Assembly: GCF_932276165.1 (NCBI RefSeq)
Contig: NC_064003.1
Coordinates: 10,248,001-10,312,000 of the forward strand
DNA from: Plutella xylostella
Lineage: Eukaryota > Arthropoda > Insecta > Lepidoptera > Plutellidae
DNA: 64,000 nucleotides
Reading direction: 5' to 3'
Shown here: positions 10,622 to 22,214 of the stretch, piece by piece
Numbering within the stretch: the first letter of the stretch is position 1
Layout: each line of letters starts with the position of its first letter
Position numbers and translations under genes: made by a program
Notes under the pieces: generated by a model
The model's database searches: none
Told to the model about the DNA's origin: nothing
What the model saw: only the letters and a program-made list of their open reading frames with translations

Positions 10622-11569
10622 TTAATATTGAAGATTGCGCAAACGTCATTTGGATTAAAAAGTTATTGCACAATATTATTGTAGGTCAAAGGTCCTCCTA
10701 AATAGAACAGAGTTAGTTTTTCCTAAAATATGACAAATATGCTAGGCATGCTATATTTTACAAAGTGGAACCATATTCACCGAACGTACCTTATTAAAGC
10801 TTAGTTTTTGTCGTGTCCCTTCCACACTCATTATGCGTATTAAATATAATATCTGTGTGCCGACACGTCTTCATTTAGCCACATTTGGCGGCAGATATTT
10901 TATCAAGTTACGTTCTGGAATTGCTTAATAGCCGCCATCTTGGTTTGCACACAATGCAACGCTGGAATTTTGAAAGCGTTTAATTTATTGACGCTTTCTA
11001 TTAAGTATTTTGTTTTTCAAACCGCGGCTTTTCATTGTTAGTGCCAGCGACGATTTAATTAATTTTATTGAATTTTAAAATATCATCCATGTATTGGCTT
11101 TACTGTGTGAAGTAATAAGCAAAATTACCTAGTCTATAGCTCTAGAAGTGGCGAAGGGTTAATTTGATAATTGTAATGTAATTATGTAATTGTAGGGTAA
11201 GTGGATAAATATAAATACTTACCTTTCACTTAACCCTTTAAATTGACCCGTTAAATTAACACCTTCTAGTATTTGTCACCGACACGCTAAAACAATCTTC
11301 CTCAACTTGCGAATCCCATCTTAAACATTTATTCCCGTTTCGAAACACCAGGACATCATAGCTCGTAATGAATCTCGCGAGCGCCCCAGAAATATCACCA
11401 CGCCTCGTCCCATACAATGCAGTGAATGACCTTTACCACGCCACGATATCGATATCGCTCCATCTCGGCTACCGCGCGCGGTGACCTCCCACCCCGGCTG
11501 AAGCGTGGCTTTGAATCCCTGCAGAGTTTTGCTCTCCTGGTACTTTTGGTGAGGTATGGGTTTCTTTTT

Positions 11570-12098
11570 AGGGTTCCGTAACTCGGTGGAACGCTTATAG
11601 GATCACTTTGTTGTTCTTCTGTCTGTCTGTTAAGATAAGACCATACGTTTTGTCGGTTTCACACCTGAGAACGCCAAGTTACACAGAACTTAAGTATGGA
11701 ATGAAATGTGTTTGGCTGAATTGTAGCAGAGACTAACGGTCACATGTATAGGTAGAATTTGGCCATTTCTAGAGATATCTGAAAACAAGACTGACATTTA
11801 CACATTTTTATGTTTGGCCAAAATTATTTAAATATCTACAGTCCAACTATAAAGTCGTGAAAATGGAAGTGGATCATAACTAATTGTTTAAGATCGTATT
11901 TAATCGATCTGTTATATTTATTAAAGGACTAATCCGTTAAAAATCCATAATCAATCGGTATTTAAATTTTAAAATGTATGTAAAAGTAAATAAATAACTG
12001 ATGATCGTAAAAAGTCTTAGCAAAATCGCACTCTTTGATGTACTGACTTTATAGTTTGACTGTACTGAGTAATTCCATGATTGATCATACGGAACCCT
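11570..12098. mobile_element. Foldback-ended element with AGGGTTCCGTA termini
   Basis: It begins AGGGTTCCGTA and ends TACGGAACCCT, an 11-bp perfect terminal inverted repeat about 529 bp apart. The interior includes GGATCACTTTGTTGTTCTTC and TCTGTCTGTCTG, and the element at 55039-55559 has the same ends. This is a familiar abundant lepidopteran non-autonomous DNA element. There is no coding sequence and no clean target duplication. Confidence 0.65.
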
Positions 12099-14734
12099 TT
12101 AGTGTGCGAGTCTAACAAGGACTCCTGCCCGTTTACTGGAAGAGATTGTTTAAAATAGGTCTGGTAGGTACTTAAGCAAGACTAAGCCTTTATCTAACAC
12201 AGGATTATGGTCAAGAAAGATTAGTGGAAGTTTAGTGGTAATTAGCACAAAAAAATATAATATCTAATTGCAATGTTGTATCATAATATAAAACAACAAC
12301 AAAATATTAAATATTTCTATAATCGCTATTTCGAATCAATAGCCACTAAAATCTCATCGAAGCCAACCTTTTTGCGGAGTACATCACAATAACCGATAAA
12401 ATTTATCAAATATCGAATCCGTTCCGAATTTAATCTTTTGTCTACATCCGAAAAATGCGGGACAAAAATTGTAATCGTCATAATCAAAAATTCGGAACGG
12501 CCGCGTTTTCCAAAAATAAAATATTGATTCGATTCTCTTCAGCCTCGATTCACCTATTCGAATTCTGAAATCGATCATCAATCATAACTTCGGATATAAA
12601 AGGGACATTATCACTGCAGTGCATCACTGAGGAATCGGGCCTCTATACCGCCGCCTGTTCTTGTCCCTCGGGATAACAATTAACAATTGTTTATTGTCTC
12701 TCGATATACATGTATTAAATTCGTTGGAACCCTTCCATTCGCAAAAAGGGAATTTCAATCATTTCTTCGTTCGATTTATTATTTTAAGCTGCACGATAAC
12801 GATGAAGGGGAAATATAAGTATTAAAAATACCTTTGAAAGAATTTAACGAATAGCGACTGGATATTAAATTCTGATCGAAAATTCTTTACCTAATACTTT
12901 CCGTAGAAAGGTAAATACTTGGATAATGGTATGAATTTTATTTAAAGTTCTAATAAATTATGTAAAGCTACTGTATTTTTATTAAAATGTAATTAAAAGT
13001 ATACTAAGCAACTGAGATTTTTCGTATCGGAGACGAACTGACAAGTTTTTATGATCTATCAGCATTATTATGCGTGGAAGCCATACAATATAATGCCTGT
13101 GGATGAATGCCGCGCATAATACGGGACTAAAATACATTCTGACTGTCACATTAGGGTCTATAATACACACAAAAATATTCTATCAAACGTCGCCGGCTAA
13201 AAACATTGATTTGTACAGAATGGCCAACATTTATTTGTGTAGGGAAATCTACAAAGTACATACTTAATTATTCTCACGACTACAGTCCCCGAAGGGGTAG
13301 GCAGAAGTTACTCGCAAGCAAATCACCCTCTTTTGGTTCTACAGTTTGTACTCACATGTCGAGAGGTCGAGAGACGTATCGCCGTTTTCAAGTTTAGTTC
13401 ACAAATCGTCCGCTAGTCGACATTATTTGGGCTATCTGTAAATATTTTATTAAACAAAAGATGCATTTTCTTATGCTCCATATATTCGTTGCTGCTATGC
13501 TATGCCGCTTGCATCATATTCAGTTTTTTTACGACTCCGCTCTGAGGATCATATTATACTGACCTGGCTAATATTTGTTATATTCTTTTGTCACTTGGAA
13601 TGAAATTTAATACAGCTTATGTAAAGCCATCCCAGTAATCTTTGTAGCTAATTGGTGTTTTTGAAACGGTTAGCTATGTGATGATGGTGTTTTGATAATA
13701 TTTATATAAGTACTATTTATAAGTTTACATTTTACATTTTTAGACTCAGTCCTATACTTTTTTAACAAGTACCTACCATAGAACCTATTACCTTTTTCAA
13801 ACACTGTCGCACAAAACTGCTCTACCGATCAAACCGTATATTTACAATGTACCTCGAATGCATAATCTGCAGAACAAGCATATACTGCCCAAAACTCTCC
13901 CTTCAAAAATTGCAACTAAAACGCTATTGGCCGACGCGATGCCGCAACATTTTTATTTTTCAAATTTCAATTTTGGAACACGATCGCAGGCGCCGCCTGT
14001 TATATGATGGACGCGCCATCTAGTTTCATAACAATTTATTAATATGTTTTTTTTGCCACGTCTCTCCCGATTCGGAGACATAAATATGTCATTATTGACA
14101 CTGATCAATTAGAAGGGAACATTTGGTGTTTTTCGTCGACTTTTCGCGGTATAATGTGATACAAAGTTTTGTGAGTTTGTCCGATATTAATGAAGGTTTT
14201 TTTGCTTTGTTTCAGGTATGGGGGAGTTGTCAAAGATGGATTGGTACGTCAGCTGATTACACTGAGAGTTATGTTTATTATTATTTATTATTTATTATTA
14301 TGTGCTCGCTTCGTTAACGTATATCGGCAGAGAATGGAAGAATCCATTATTTTTACATACAAAATACCTTCACCTGATACTTAATACAATAAATGACGAT
14401 GATAAGTAATAATATTCATAATATATAAAATATACCAATTTATTTATGTCTGTTAGGATGTCCACACACCATATTATATTAATTTATTGAGTTATCTCAG
14501 AAACACATATCATCTTTTCAAAATCGTTTACGTATCGTTTTACGTAGAGCTGTATATAGGTACCCGTAGTCATTCTAATACGATAAATACCTAACTACTT
14601 AAGGCAGGTACACTGTAAAATAATATAGTAAGTTGTGATAAAAGCGGGAAATGTCTAGCCGTAGCCGTAGCGTGCATGGCCACCCCGTGACCACATTAAA
14701 TAGTCCTTCCTGTCTAGTACAGGTTTAATAGTTC
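12099..14734. other. Non-coding stretch
   Basis: AT-rich with no supported gene; all frames are 65 codons or shorter. About 13285-13385 resembles degenerate lepidopteran repeat sequence (CCCCGAAGGGGTAGGCAGAAG, then CACCCTCTTTTGG and GAGACGTATCG) and has a weak parallel at 4061-4115. Confidence 0.45.
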
Positions 14735-14815
14735 GTCGAAAACTATAAAAGTTTCAGTTTTCTCACATACAAAATGGTGCTTCTAGCGGAAACTATAATG
14801 AAACTTTTGACGCAT
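14735..14815 (+). repeat. Dispersed repeat, inverted partner at 20600-20675
   Basis: GTCGAAAACTAT, CTCACATACAAA, TCTAGCGGAAACTAT in this order recur on the opposite strand at about 20600-20675 with few changes. Probably two copies of a small transposon-derived repeat, which I cannot classify. Confidence 0.6.
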
Positions 14816-16164
14816 AATGTATGCAGGTGATAGAAGAAAACCAAAACTTTTTTCGTTTGCATAAATTGCAAAGCCCTTATCAATTTGTGCCACGGCCAGA
14901 ATTTCAAACGCAGGACCTACTACGGCACCATCCGATTTCCTTCAAAACATGTAGGTAATTTCAGAATACGTGATTCCAATAAAAGCCTTCTTCATTCATC
15001 TACTTAACTCCTTTATTTATTTTTCACAGAACGCGTCTTTCCACTCTGCGTCGAAATTCAAACGTCAACAATTTGTAAACGCCAGGGCTGCGATCACTCA
15101 TCCGCTCGAGCGTATTTTTCGCACTTTTATCACAACATCGCGCTATCAATGTTACAGCCCTGATTAATCAGCTTTTAGCAGACAAAACGGGCTGTTCCGA
15201 ATTTGAATAGGTCCTGCTCGATTTCGTCGTTTACTGATAGAGTCGAGACTTTAACATCATACTTTTACAATAAGTTCATAATATTTTCTATGATTTTCTT
15301 GTACTAACATTGCTGTCTGATTTGAAATCCCAGAGTGCTATACCTAGTACACCTATAATCCTTGAGTTGCAATGACGATCATGTTCGTTTAAAGGTCTGC
15401 TCAAAAACAGTGTCAGTTGAGGATCATACATACAGTAGGCCTTTACGATTTTTCATTTAAAGCGATCTCTGCCCTTTGGAGGAATGGACTAAGAGATTGA
15501 GATTGGGTGCAGTGTACATGTTACAAGGAATATAGTTTAAAGTTGAGAATTTACATTCGAAGTGGAGCAGACAGTAAACGCCCGAATCAGCCGCAAGCTT
15601 TAAACGGTAATAAAAATGTATTTTTGTCGGCAAAATGGTCATATTTTATTTTTGTTACACGAAACTTTCCGATTAATCGTTCGCTATCGAAGTGTATCGG
15701 TAATGAAATGTATGGCTTAGCGCCTCTCTCAGACCATGTATGAGATTCATCCATACATTTTGTTCGGTGAGTGATCTTTCGTTTAATTAGCTTTAGTTCT
15801 TCATCTCTGTATGCTTTTTGTTGGCTTTTTCTTTGTGTTTTCATCCCAATGACTTTGAAATTAAGAAAACATGGACAAAAAGTTGGCGCCAAGTCTACTC
15901 GTATATTTGATGTAAGCGTTACTTCCGCAACTAATGATGGATAGAGAGTAATTGATTAAAATTACATTCGGAATAGTAAATTGATTGATTCAATGGTAAT
16001 TGAATTGGTAAAATCTTAATGTTTTGCAGACTTGAAGAAACGTGAATGGATTAGTTAGTTTTTTATGAATAACTTTTTATCACGCACCGTTTTGTAAGTA
16101 CCGCTGTCTTTTAGATATTATATATTGATTTATTAAAAATCACTAGTATACAGAAAACCACTGA
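14816..16164. other. Non-coding stretch
   Basis: No gene, RNA gene or clear repeat recognised. Overlapping frames of 60-100 codons at 15457-15892 run on both strands without any family resemblance and look like chance. Confidence 0.4.
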
Positions 16165-16265
16165 TGTCCACCAACCCGCACCAGGCCAGCGTGGTGGACT
16201 AGGCCTAAAAACCCTTCCGTCATTGGAAGGAGGCCCGTGCCCCAGCAGTGGGGACGTGACGTGAT
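16165..16265 (+). mobile_element. Lepidopteran SINE/LINE tail module
   Basis: CACCAACCCGCACCAGGCC, GTGGTGGACTAGGCCTAAAA, GGAGGCCCGTGCCCCAGCAG, TGGGGACGTGA. It matches the 3' part of the SINE at 56412-56797 and the pieces at 16499, 20091 and 45737. No head is visible upstream. Confidence 0.7.
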
Positions 16266-16498
16266 TTATTTATTTATATTTACTTATTTTATTAATTCGA
16301 TAAATAGCCACCACCACCAATGCTTTGCAGATCTATCGTTAAAGCCTTCATTATAAAATTGTTTCTTGATCTTTGGAATTCCTGGAGTCTGCCATCAAGG
16401 GTCATCATTGGTCAATAGACATTTCATCTATTAGAAGGACCTGTGTTCAGGGTTACTATGGGTTTTTGAAGAACCTTCCAATTGTAATTGACCATTGA

Positions 16499-16565
16499 CC
16501 ATGTCCACCAACCCGCACTAGGCTGGCGTGGTGGACTAGGCCTAAAATCCTTTCTTCATTGGATG
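16499..16565 (+). mobile_element. Second, shorter tail-module copy
   Basis: CATGTCCACCAACCCGCACT through GTGGTGGACTAGGCCTAAAA to TTTCTTCATTGGA. The module is cut before its usual CCCGTGCCCCAGCAG end. It lies only 240 bp after the copy at 16165. Confidence 0.65.
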
Positions 16566-16650
16566 ATTAGTAGAAGTTGTCAATCAAACATCGTAGGACT
16601 CATGCTTTATTTTACTAAGATTACTAAGACTAAGAGAAGAAGATTACTAA

Positions 16651-16780
16651 GATTTTTCAATAGTCAGATTAAAGTTATCTGGGGAATAATTCCGATACTG
16701 TCGCGTCTGAATATTTGTATTAGACAGAGACAGCAACAATTTTATTCGACAGATAACATTTATCTGACTATTGAAAAATC
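16651..16780. mobile_element. 130-bp MITE-like foldback
   Basis: GATTTTTCAATAGTCAGAT at the left is matched in reverse complement by ATCTGACTATTGAAAAATC at the right end. The arms continue with GTTATCTG against CAGATAAC. No target duplication can be fixed. The 183-codon frame at 16488-17039 crosses this element and is not a gene. Confidence 0.75.
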
Positions 16781-18198
16781 AGCCCAAAGTATATTATTCT
16801 ACAGACCCTCGATACTTCTTCTAATGTATTGTAATTTTTCAAGTCACGATCGTCACTTGTTAATGACGCTGCACTTGCTGAATTGTGTGCGAGTGACGCG
16901 CGGAATCTGTCGTGTGCCGACTCCCGGTCTTATCCTTCCACAAACAACGAAAAACGCCCTTAAAAGATTCACTTTTTCGATCAATTCCCCGCAATACTGC
17001 GCTATCGTTAAAGTTGACTATGCGATGACGAGGACCTGATATCTTGACGATATAATTCTTCTCGATCGCTATGGAAAAAACTTAACCAACGCGTTTGAAC
17101 TCTTCAAAAATGCTCTTTGTTTCTTAAAGTTAGAGTTTATAGTCGACAGCAGTGTAGGTGGTACTTAGGTGGTTTTGGAGCGGTATTGGGTCCGTATATG
17201 GAGATGGGCGCAAGGGTAGGTCCGAACAGAAGCCTTATACAGCAGGCTCAAGTGGCGCGTGGCGACTGACAAACCTCATAAAAGGTTAATTATATGTGAA
17301 AAACTTATCGGCTGGATGGAAGAATCTGGGGGACTATACTGGGAGCGTCGAGAGAGAAAGTGAACGATTTTGACAGGAATATTGCTGACATTGCCATTGG
17401 AAAGAAGGAAAGTAAGATATATTTATGGAGTATGAAAATACTGGTATTACAGATGGTTAGTGGTAGGTAAGTACCTACATATTATTTGTATGGTAGAGGT
17501 ATTATCACTCACATATATTTGTAAGGTACAGGTTTATTCTACAGCCTACTCTACCGTTGATGCAATCAAAGCCAATGATACAATCAACTAAACTTTTGGA
17601 TACTTACATAGGTATAGGTACTTACTGAGTAGTAAGCTGTAAGTGTAACTTTTGTAACGTTACATCAATAAAACTCGATTGGTAAATATTGTAAAGTTTG
17701 CTACTGGAATAGAGTCCAGGCAAGCGTGGCCTGCTGACCACACGCCAAATTTCCAGTAACATGAATATTGATGCAGATCTAAAATAGTTCGTCAAAATCT
17801 AAGCCAAACTTTTTGCTTAGATTAAAAAGCTATAGTAAACGTAAAACTTTCGGTGCAGCATCGTTCTTAATTCTTACGTTGTAAGGGTTAGTTTTGTTTA
17901 CAAAGTGGTCGTATTTCGGGTGGTGTTCTGTGAACAATTTGATTTAGAAGCCGTGGGTGTCCATCGGTAAAAAGAGTAAGGATTTTGGGAGGAATTTGTG
18001 AATTCAATGGTTTTAGCGAACGACGACGCGTGCCGAGATCTCATTTAGAGGCTCTTCTTTGTTTTGAAGTATTTTAACCGCTTATTTTGCGAATAAGCCG
18101 AATACTGTATGCTAGGTATTCCCTCTGTGGTGGTCAGTGATTCGGAGCAAATTAGCCAAAATGGTGCAATTAGCAAAATCGTATGGAAAAACTGGACC
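16781..18198. other. Non-coding stretch
   Basis: No supported gene. A local inverted repeat lies at about 17795-17835 (CTAAGCCAAA near TTTGCTTAG). Nothing else stands out. Confidence 0.35.
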
Positions 18199-18199
18199 C

Positions 18200-18290
18200 C
18201 TATCGTGAACTTGTTTTGACAAAGATTTTCGGATTCAAAATGTATTGAACACTAATTCGTAAATGATTCTCCGTTTTGACTTCACGATAC
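18200..18290 (+). repeat. Dispersed repeat shared with 61805-61925
   Basis: CCCCTATCG, GAACTTGTTTTGACAA, ATTTTCGG, TTCAAAAT, TTCGTAAATGATT and CGTTTT recur in the same order and strand at 61805-61925. Family unknown. Confidence 0.55.
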
Positions 18291-18398
18291 CTCCTCCGGC
18301 AGAGACGCAAAATTAAAATTAAAACTGCATTTGACATCGCCTAATATATTAAAGCATTGCATATTAAGTTAATAGTTATCATAATTCACAATCAGTTA

Positions 18399-18774
18399 GG
18401 CAGCGTTCCCACTACGCCGGACCGGCAGATCTGCCGAAAACCGGACACCGGACAGAGTGTTCACATTACATCGGATCCCGGAAGAAATTCAGACAGTCTT
18501 CAGTTGAATTTGGACCTGCGCGCGGGGGCGAGGGGAGCACGAGCGGGGCGAGCGGGGGACAGATACCGGCACAAACTCGTTCACATTACTCCGGGCCCGG
18601 TCGTTCTACCGGAGATTCGTAGTGACAAAACGTTCGGTAGAAATGCCGGGCTCGGCAAAAATGCCGGACCCGGGATAATGTGAATAGCTTCATATAAATT
18701 GTACAGCCACTAGCTCTTCCGGCAGATTTACCGGCGCGGCAGATCTGCCGGTCCGGCGTAGTGGGAACGCTGCC
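18399..18774. mobile_element. PIF/Harbinger-type MITE, 376 bp
   Basis: Long terminal inverted repeats begin GGCAGCGTTCCCACTACGCC and extend through GGACCGGCAGATCTGCCG. The element is flanked by TTA on both sides (18396-18398 and 18775-18777), the 3-bp TWA-type duplication typical of PIF/Harbinger elements. The interior is GC-rich with further CCGG-rich inverted segments and no transposase. The 108-codon frame at 18357-18683 is a by-product. Confidence 0.8.
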
Positions 18775-19774
18775 TTAAGGCCACCAACCAGCTCTAATTA
18801 TTATTTATCATATTTGAGTTTCGCTTTGTTATCTTGAAGTAAATAGTAAAAATACTATAAAATTAACATTGGCAGGCGGAAGAGGTAATAAATAAAGGCT
18901 TTATTGACATCAGGAAAAAATCTTGTATGGCGTGGCATTGGCATTCTGCATTACTGTAATGTGATGTACTGTCGAGGATTGATGCCTTGTCAACATAATA
19001 GGAGGCTTCTATTCCGGAAATAGCCTAACTTAATAATGACGCATCCGATAATAACCTAATGCTGAATTTTGACAAAGCTTATTGTTACTATTCTATCAAA
19101 TGTATTATGTTTTTCAGATTATTTACATTACGCATCATCTCCATTTTTGTGATATAGCTTTCCTTGCTTATCATCTATTTGCATAATTGATTCGTTGCAA
19201 TGTTCAATCCGATGACATAATTAAAAGTATTTTATTTAAAAATCATTCTGATTTCACTGTCGTTATTTTTTATCAAAGTATGCTAAAATGCCTACGTATT
19301 AGAAGAAAACTTCACACAGTAAACTTCAAGCAAACGCAATAAAAATGCAAACTAACAAACTGTAAGTACCTACATAGCGCCAAAACTAGAAACCTTTGAG
19401 GCTCATTGCAAAAACTAATTTATCAACTATAACAAATCTTAACCCGACACTTTTGAAGAGGCCGAAGTATGCGAAGTGTGCAACAAAAAGCTTTAATGAC
19501 CTCAACCAGTATTGTACTCGGGATATTTGAAATTCAATTATTTCAATTAAATCCAGACCTGGCCGGCACCCCGCCGGGCGGAAAAACTCACCGCATGGTT
19601 AATGTAGAGAATTGAAGCCGAGGCGCGTTAGAAAACGCTGTTTTATTGCCCGCACATGGGAAAATCTGTGTAGCTAGTCACCAAATTGTAATGGAGTACC
19701 TATTGCATACAGTGCTCGCGACTAAAGATCATAATCAAAGATTACAATGACCAAATTTGAAATAATAGACAGAT
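18775..19774. other. Non-coding stretch
   Basis: AT-rich, no gene or repeat recognised. One short GC-rich patch (19558-19600) has no further features. Confidence 0.4.
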
Positions 19775-19930
19775 AGATAGATAATTCTTTATTGCACACA
19801 CAAACAGAAATTACACAAGGAAATGTTCAACATAGACGGTACAAATGGAGGCCTTATTACTAAGACTAATTTTTTCCAGACTACCTCGGAGGAGAGTAAT
19901 TATACAAAGATCAAAAGACTACAATTATAT
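19775..19930 (-). mobile_element. LINE 3' end (CR1/Jockey-type tail)
   Basis: On the minus strand: AATAAGGCC, CCATTTGTACCG, then GTGTGTGCAATAAAGAATTA and a short ATCT repeat tail. The order and the AATAAAGAAT(ATCT)n end parallel the tail of the LINE at 38170-40345 (GATAAGACCGCCATTTGTAC...AAATAAAGAATATCTT). Only the 3' UTR remains. Confidence 0.65.
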
Positions 19931-20090
19931 TAACTTAACTAATGAACTATAATCAATCGAACTCTGTGCATGTAAGTACGTTATGTATGTTTGAAGATAG
20001 GCCTAATAATAAGACACCGATGACTACATACTACACTCATCTGATTCTGAAAACCACACTGGAAAAAAAACTAAGTAAATATATCAGAAC

Positions 20091-20190
20091 CCCACCAATC
20101 CGCACTAGGCCCGTGTGGTGGACTAGGCCTAAACAATTCCATCATTGGACGGAGACCCGTGCCCCAGCACTTGGGACGATGATGATGATA
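20091..20190 (+). mobile_element. Lepidopteran SINE/LINE tail module
   Basis: CCCACCAATCCGCACTAGGC, GTGTGGTGGACTAGGCCTAA, GGAGACCCGTGCCCCAGCAC and a GATGATGATGAT end. The intact 3' GAT repeat suggests a heavily 5'-truncated insertion. Confidence 0.7.
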
Positions 20191-20244
20191 TCAGAACTTC
20201 ATATATATACCCTTACTCAGCACTATTCAAAAACCACAGCCATT

Positions 20245-20562
20245 TTCTATTCTATTCTATTCTCTGTGGGGGTGTAAGTACCTGCACCTGGCTCTCTCGA
20301 GTGGAACCTTTGTGCATATCCCCAAGGTCTAAACGGCCTTCTTAAGCTTGGACCATTTCCCACCACGCTGGTCCACTGCGGGTTGGTGGGTTCACATATC
20401 TAGATGTGCTAAATATAGATATGCAGGTTTCCTCACGATGTTTTCCTTCACGAGCGATGGTATACATTATACTTAAGTTAAAAGAACTCATTGGTACATG
20501 TCAGCGGCGGGATTCGAACCCGCATCTCTTGCTTGAGAAGCGGGCGCTTACCCGACTGAGCT
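20245..20562 (-). mobile_element. tRNA-derived SINE with perfect 12-bp target duplication
   Basis: ACCACAGCCATT stands at 20233-20244 and again at 20563-20574. Read on the minus strand the element opens with a tRNA-like head: GTAGCTCAGTCGGG (box A), GCTTCTCAAGCAAG in the anticodon arm and GGGTTCGAATCCC (box B). The body follows, including GTGAAGGAAAACATCGTGAG and the phrase CCACCAACCCGCAGTGGACC, and it ends in a TAGAA-type repeat. The right duplication overlaps the first bases of the head. RNA polymerase III would transcribe it from boxes A and B; it has no coding capacity and needs a LINE partner. Confidence 0.8.
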
Positions 20563-20599
20563 ACCACAGCCATTATTAATCACAACTATATGTTCATGA

Positions 20600-20675
20600 T
20601 AGTTTCCGCTAGAGGCCCCACTTTGTATGTGAGGGAACGTAACCTTTCATAGTTTTCGACAAAATATCATACCTG
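20600..20675 (-). repeat. Inverted partner of the repeat at 14735-14815
   Basis: On the minus strand it reads GTCGAAAACTATGAAAG, CTCACATACAAAGTGG, CTCTAGCGGAAACTATC, matching 14735-14815 in order. Confidence 0.6.
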
Positions 20676-21374
20676 TACATAACTAAACAATTTTTCAGTC
20701 CGAGAAGAGTCCGAGGTTAAAAATTAGAGCTGCCGGCATTCCACAGCACGGCCTCTTGTTACTCGCTGTCGCATAAATTTGACGGCGCGACCGTCAGGCT
20801 TGTCAAACCGAGCGAATAGTATCACCGCCGCATATCTACACCGCTCGTATACGGACCAACCACAAATAACTCGCAATCGAAACGTACTGGATGTCCCGGC
20901 TGATCACTAGAGAATGCGTGATCGGATCCGTTTGTACTTTTTTTGAGGTTGCAGTCAGTTGAGATAACCTTAGACTGAGCCTTAGCTACAAGTTAGAAAT
21001 TACCTTTGTCGATTCTGAGAGCACAAATGTAATTTTAGCGTTAAACTATAAATTTTGTCATTGGAAAATGAGATTTACGTAAAGCCTAGGTAGAGTCGAA
21101 TTTTAAACAAAGAAAACGAATTGTAAATCTTGAACTTAAGGTTTTGACAGCAATAAAATAAGAATTGGCGCCTTCAAAATCGTCATAATATAGGTACATA
21201 TACTTCCTCAAGTTAAATGAAAAAAAGAATATATTACCGTGGTGCTCATAGAAGCAGTTTCTCTGCATCACTGCGTACACCCAAAATCACCAACCGGGTA
21301 AAGTTACTATACCAATGCAGTTTTCCCTGTTATTTTGTCTTATAAATGATAAATATATTAGTATTGATTAGGTA

Positions 21375-21848
21375 GAAATCAAACAGGAACATCAAACACT
21401 ATATACAGGTAATCAGAAGTACCTATTAGGTACTAGTTTATTTTCGTACCTAAAAATACTGATGATCAGCTTGGAAATATCCAACTTTATGCGGGCATCG
21501 GAACAATTTGTCCTTGTTTTTACCGGACCAGCCAACTATTGGCATATTGTTTTTCATGCGCCTAGAAACATTTCAGTCCAGACAGTTTTACTTCAGCGTG
21601 TATTCTATAGAGTAGTAGTTTCTAATAAAAAACAACCTATAGTCACTCATGAAGAAACTTTTATTACGATCTCTAGCTCTCAAAGTTATATCGCTCCGGT
21701 GAAGTTGTTTCAAGGCGACGGGAAGTTTTGTGAAGAACAAAGATATAAATTAGACGCCGGGGTGAATATCATTGTTATATCGAAAACGAGCTTTCTGTAT
21801 TTAATCAATATCGGCGATAATGATATGCTTACGATTCGTCATTTGTAG
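21375..21848 (+). CDS. Unidentified open frame, about 158 codons stop to stop (128 from first ATG at 21462)
   Basis: The frame is open from just after a TAG at about 21372 to a TAG at 21846-21848, unusually long for a region this AT-rich. I do not recognise the protein. It begins MISLEISNFMRASEQFVLVF and ends NIGDNDMLTIRHL. Alternating hydrophobic stretches (VLVFTG, WHIVFHA, VNIIVISKTSFLYLINI) suggest a beta-rich fold. There are no repeats, no clear signal peptide and no long membrane segment. The open frame extends upstream of the ATG, so it could be an exon (an AG at about 21407 could be an acceptor) as well as a small single-exon gene. A second short frame follows at 21872. No transposon ends flank it. 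It may be an old captured or viral-derived fragment, or chance. Confidence 0.3.
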   Translation, partial: EIKQEHQTLYTGNQKYLLGTSLFSYLKILMISLEISNFMRASEQFVLVFTGPANYWHIVFHAPRNISVQTVLLQRVFYRVVVSNKKQPIVTHEETFITISSSQSYIAPVKLFQGDGKFCEEQRYKLDAGVNIIVISKTSFLYLINIGDNDMLTIRHL

Positions 21849-21871
21849 TATTTATGCAAGGATAAGTCATA

Positions 21872-22039
21872 ATGCACTATGGAACAGCAGCTGACTTTTA
21901 TTTGATTGAGTGTATTGTAATAGAAGAACCGAAAGGCCAGCAGGGCCGAAACCATTATCAGAGCAACTACTACAGCTTTGAGGAATTACGAAGACAAAAT
22001 GTTGGCTTTGGTTACTATAGCAAAAAGCTCTATGGCTAA
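21872..22039 (+). CDS. Short unidentified frame, 55 codons, after the 21.4-kb frame
   Basis: ATG at 21872, stop at 22037-22039. It starts MHYGTAADFYLIE and ends GFGYYSKKLYG, rich in Tyr and Gly. It follows the frame above by 23 bp on the same strand. There is no recognisable domain. The opposite strand is also open here (21867-22049), so coding is uncertain. Confidence 0.15.
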   Translation: MHYGTAADFYLIECIVIEEPKGQQGRNHYQSNYYSFEELRRQNVGFGYYSKKLYG

Positions 22040-22214
22040 AAGTGGACATATAACAACACGGACTCGGATGCTATAAAAATAGTTGACGATGACTATGAAT
22101 CCGTAAAAAAATCCTCATTAAATTATATTACCTACCCTTATTATTATATCGACGCACCTCAACCGAGTCAAGACTTCTTTCCTCAATTTTTTTTCCCGAA
22201 AAGCTTGTAGATTT

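Larger units (their letters stand above)
9994..11569. other. Non-coding AT-rich stretch
   Basis: No convincing gene. It contains the tRNA-SINE fragment at about 10376-10450 and the foldback at 10558-10621. The GC-richer part at 11380-11560 has several ATCGAT motifs and a GTGAGG that could serve as a splice donor, but no supported exon. Confidence 0.5.

Noticed and set aside
16488..17039. 183-codon plus-strand frame
   Set aside because: It starts in a SINE tail module and runs through a MITE. There is no domain resemblance.
18357..18683. 108-codon frame rich in Arg and Gly
   Set aside because: It lies almost wholly within the TTA-flanked MITE at 18399-18774; the composition comes from CCGG-rich repeats.
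20500..20575. A true tRNA gene at the SINE head
   Set aside because: Boxes A and B are good, but the acceptor stem does not pair and the sequence continues into a SINE body with a target duplication.
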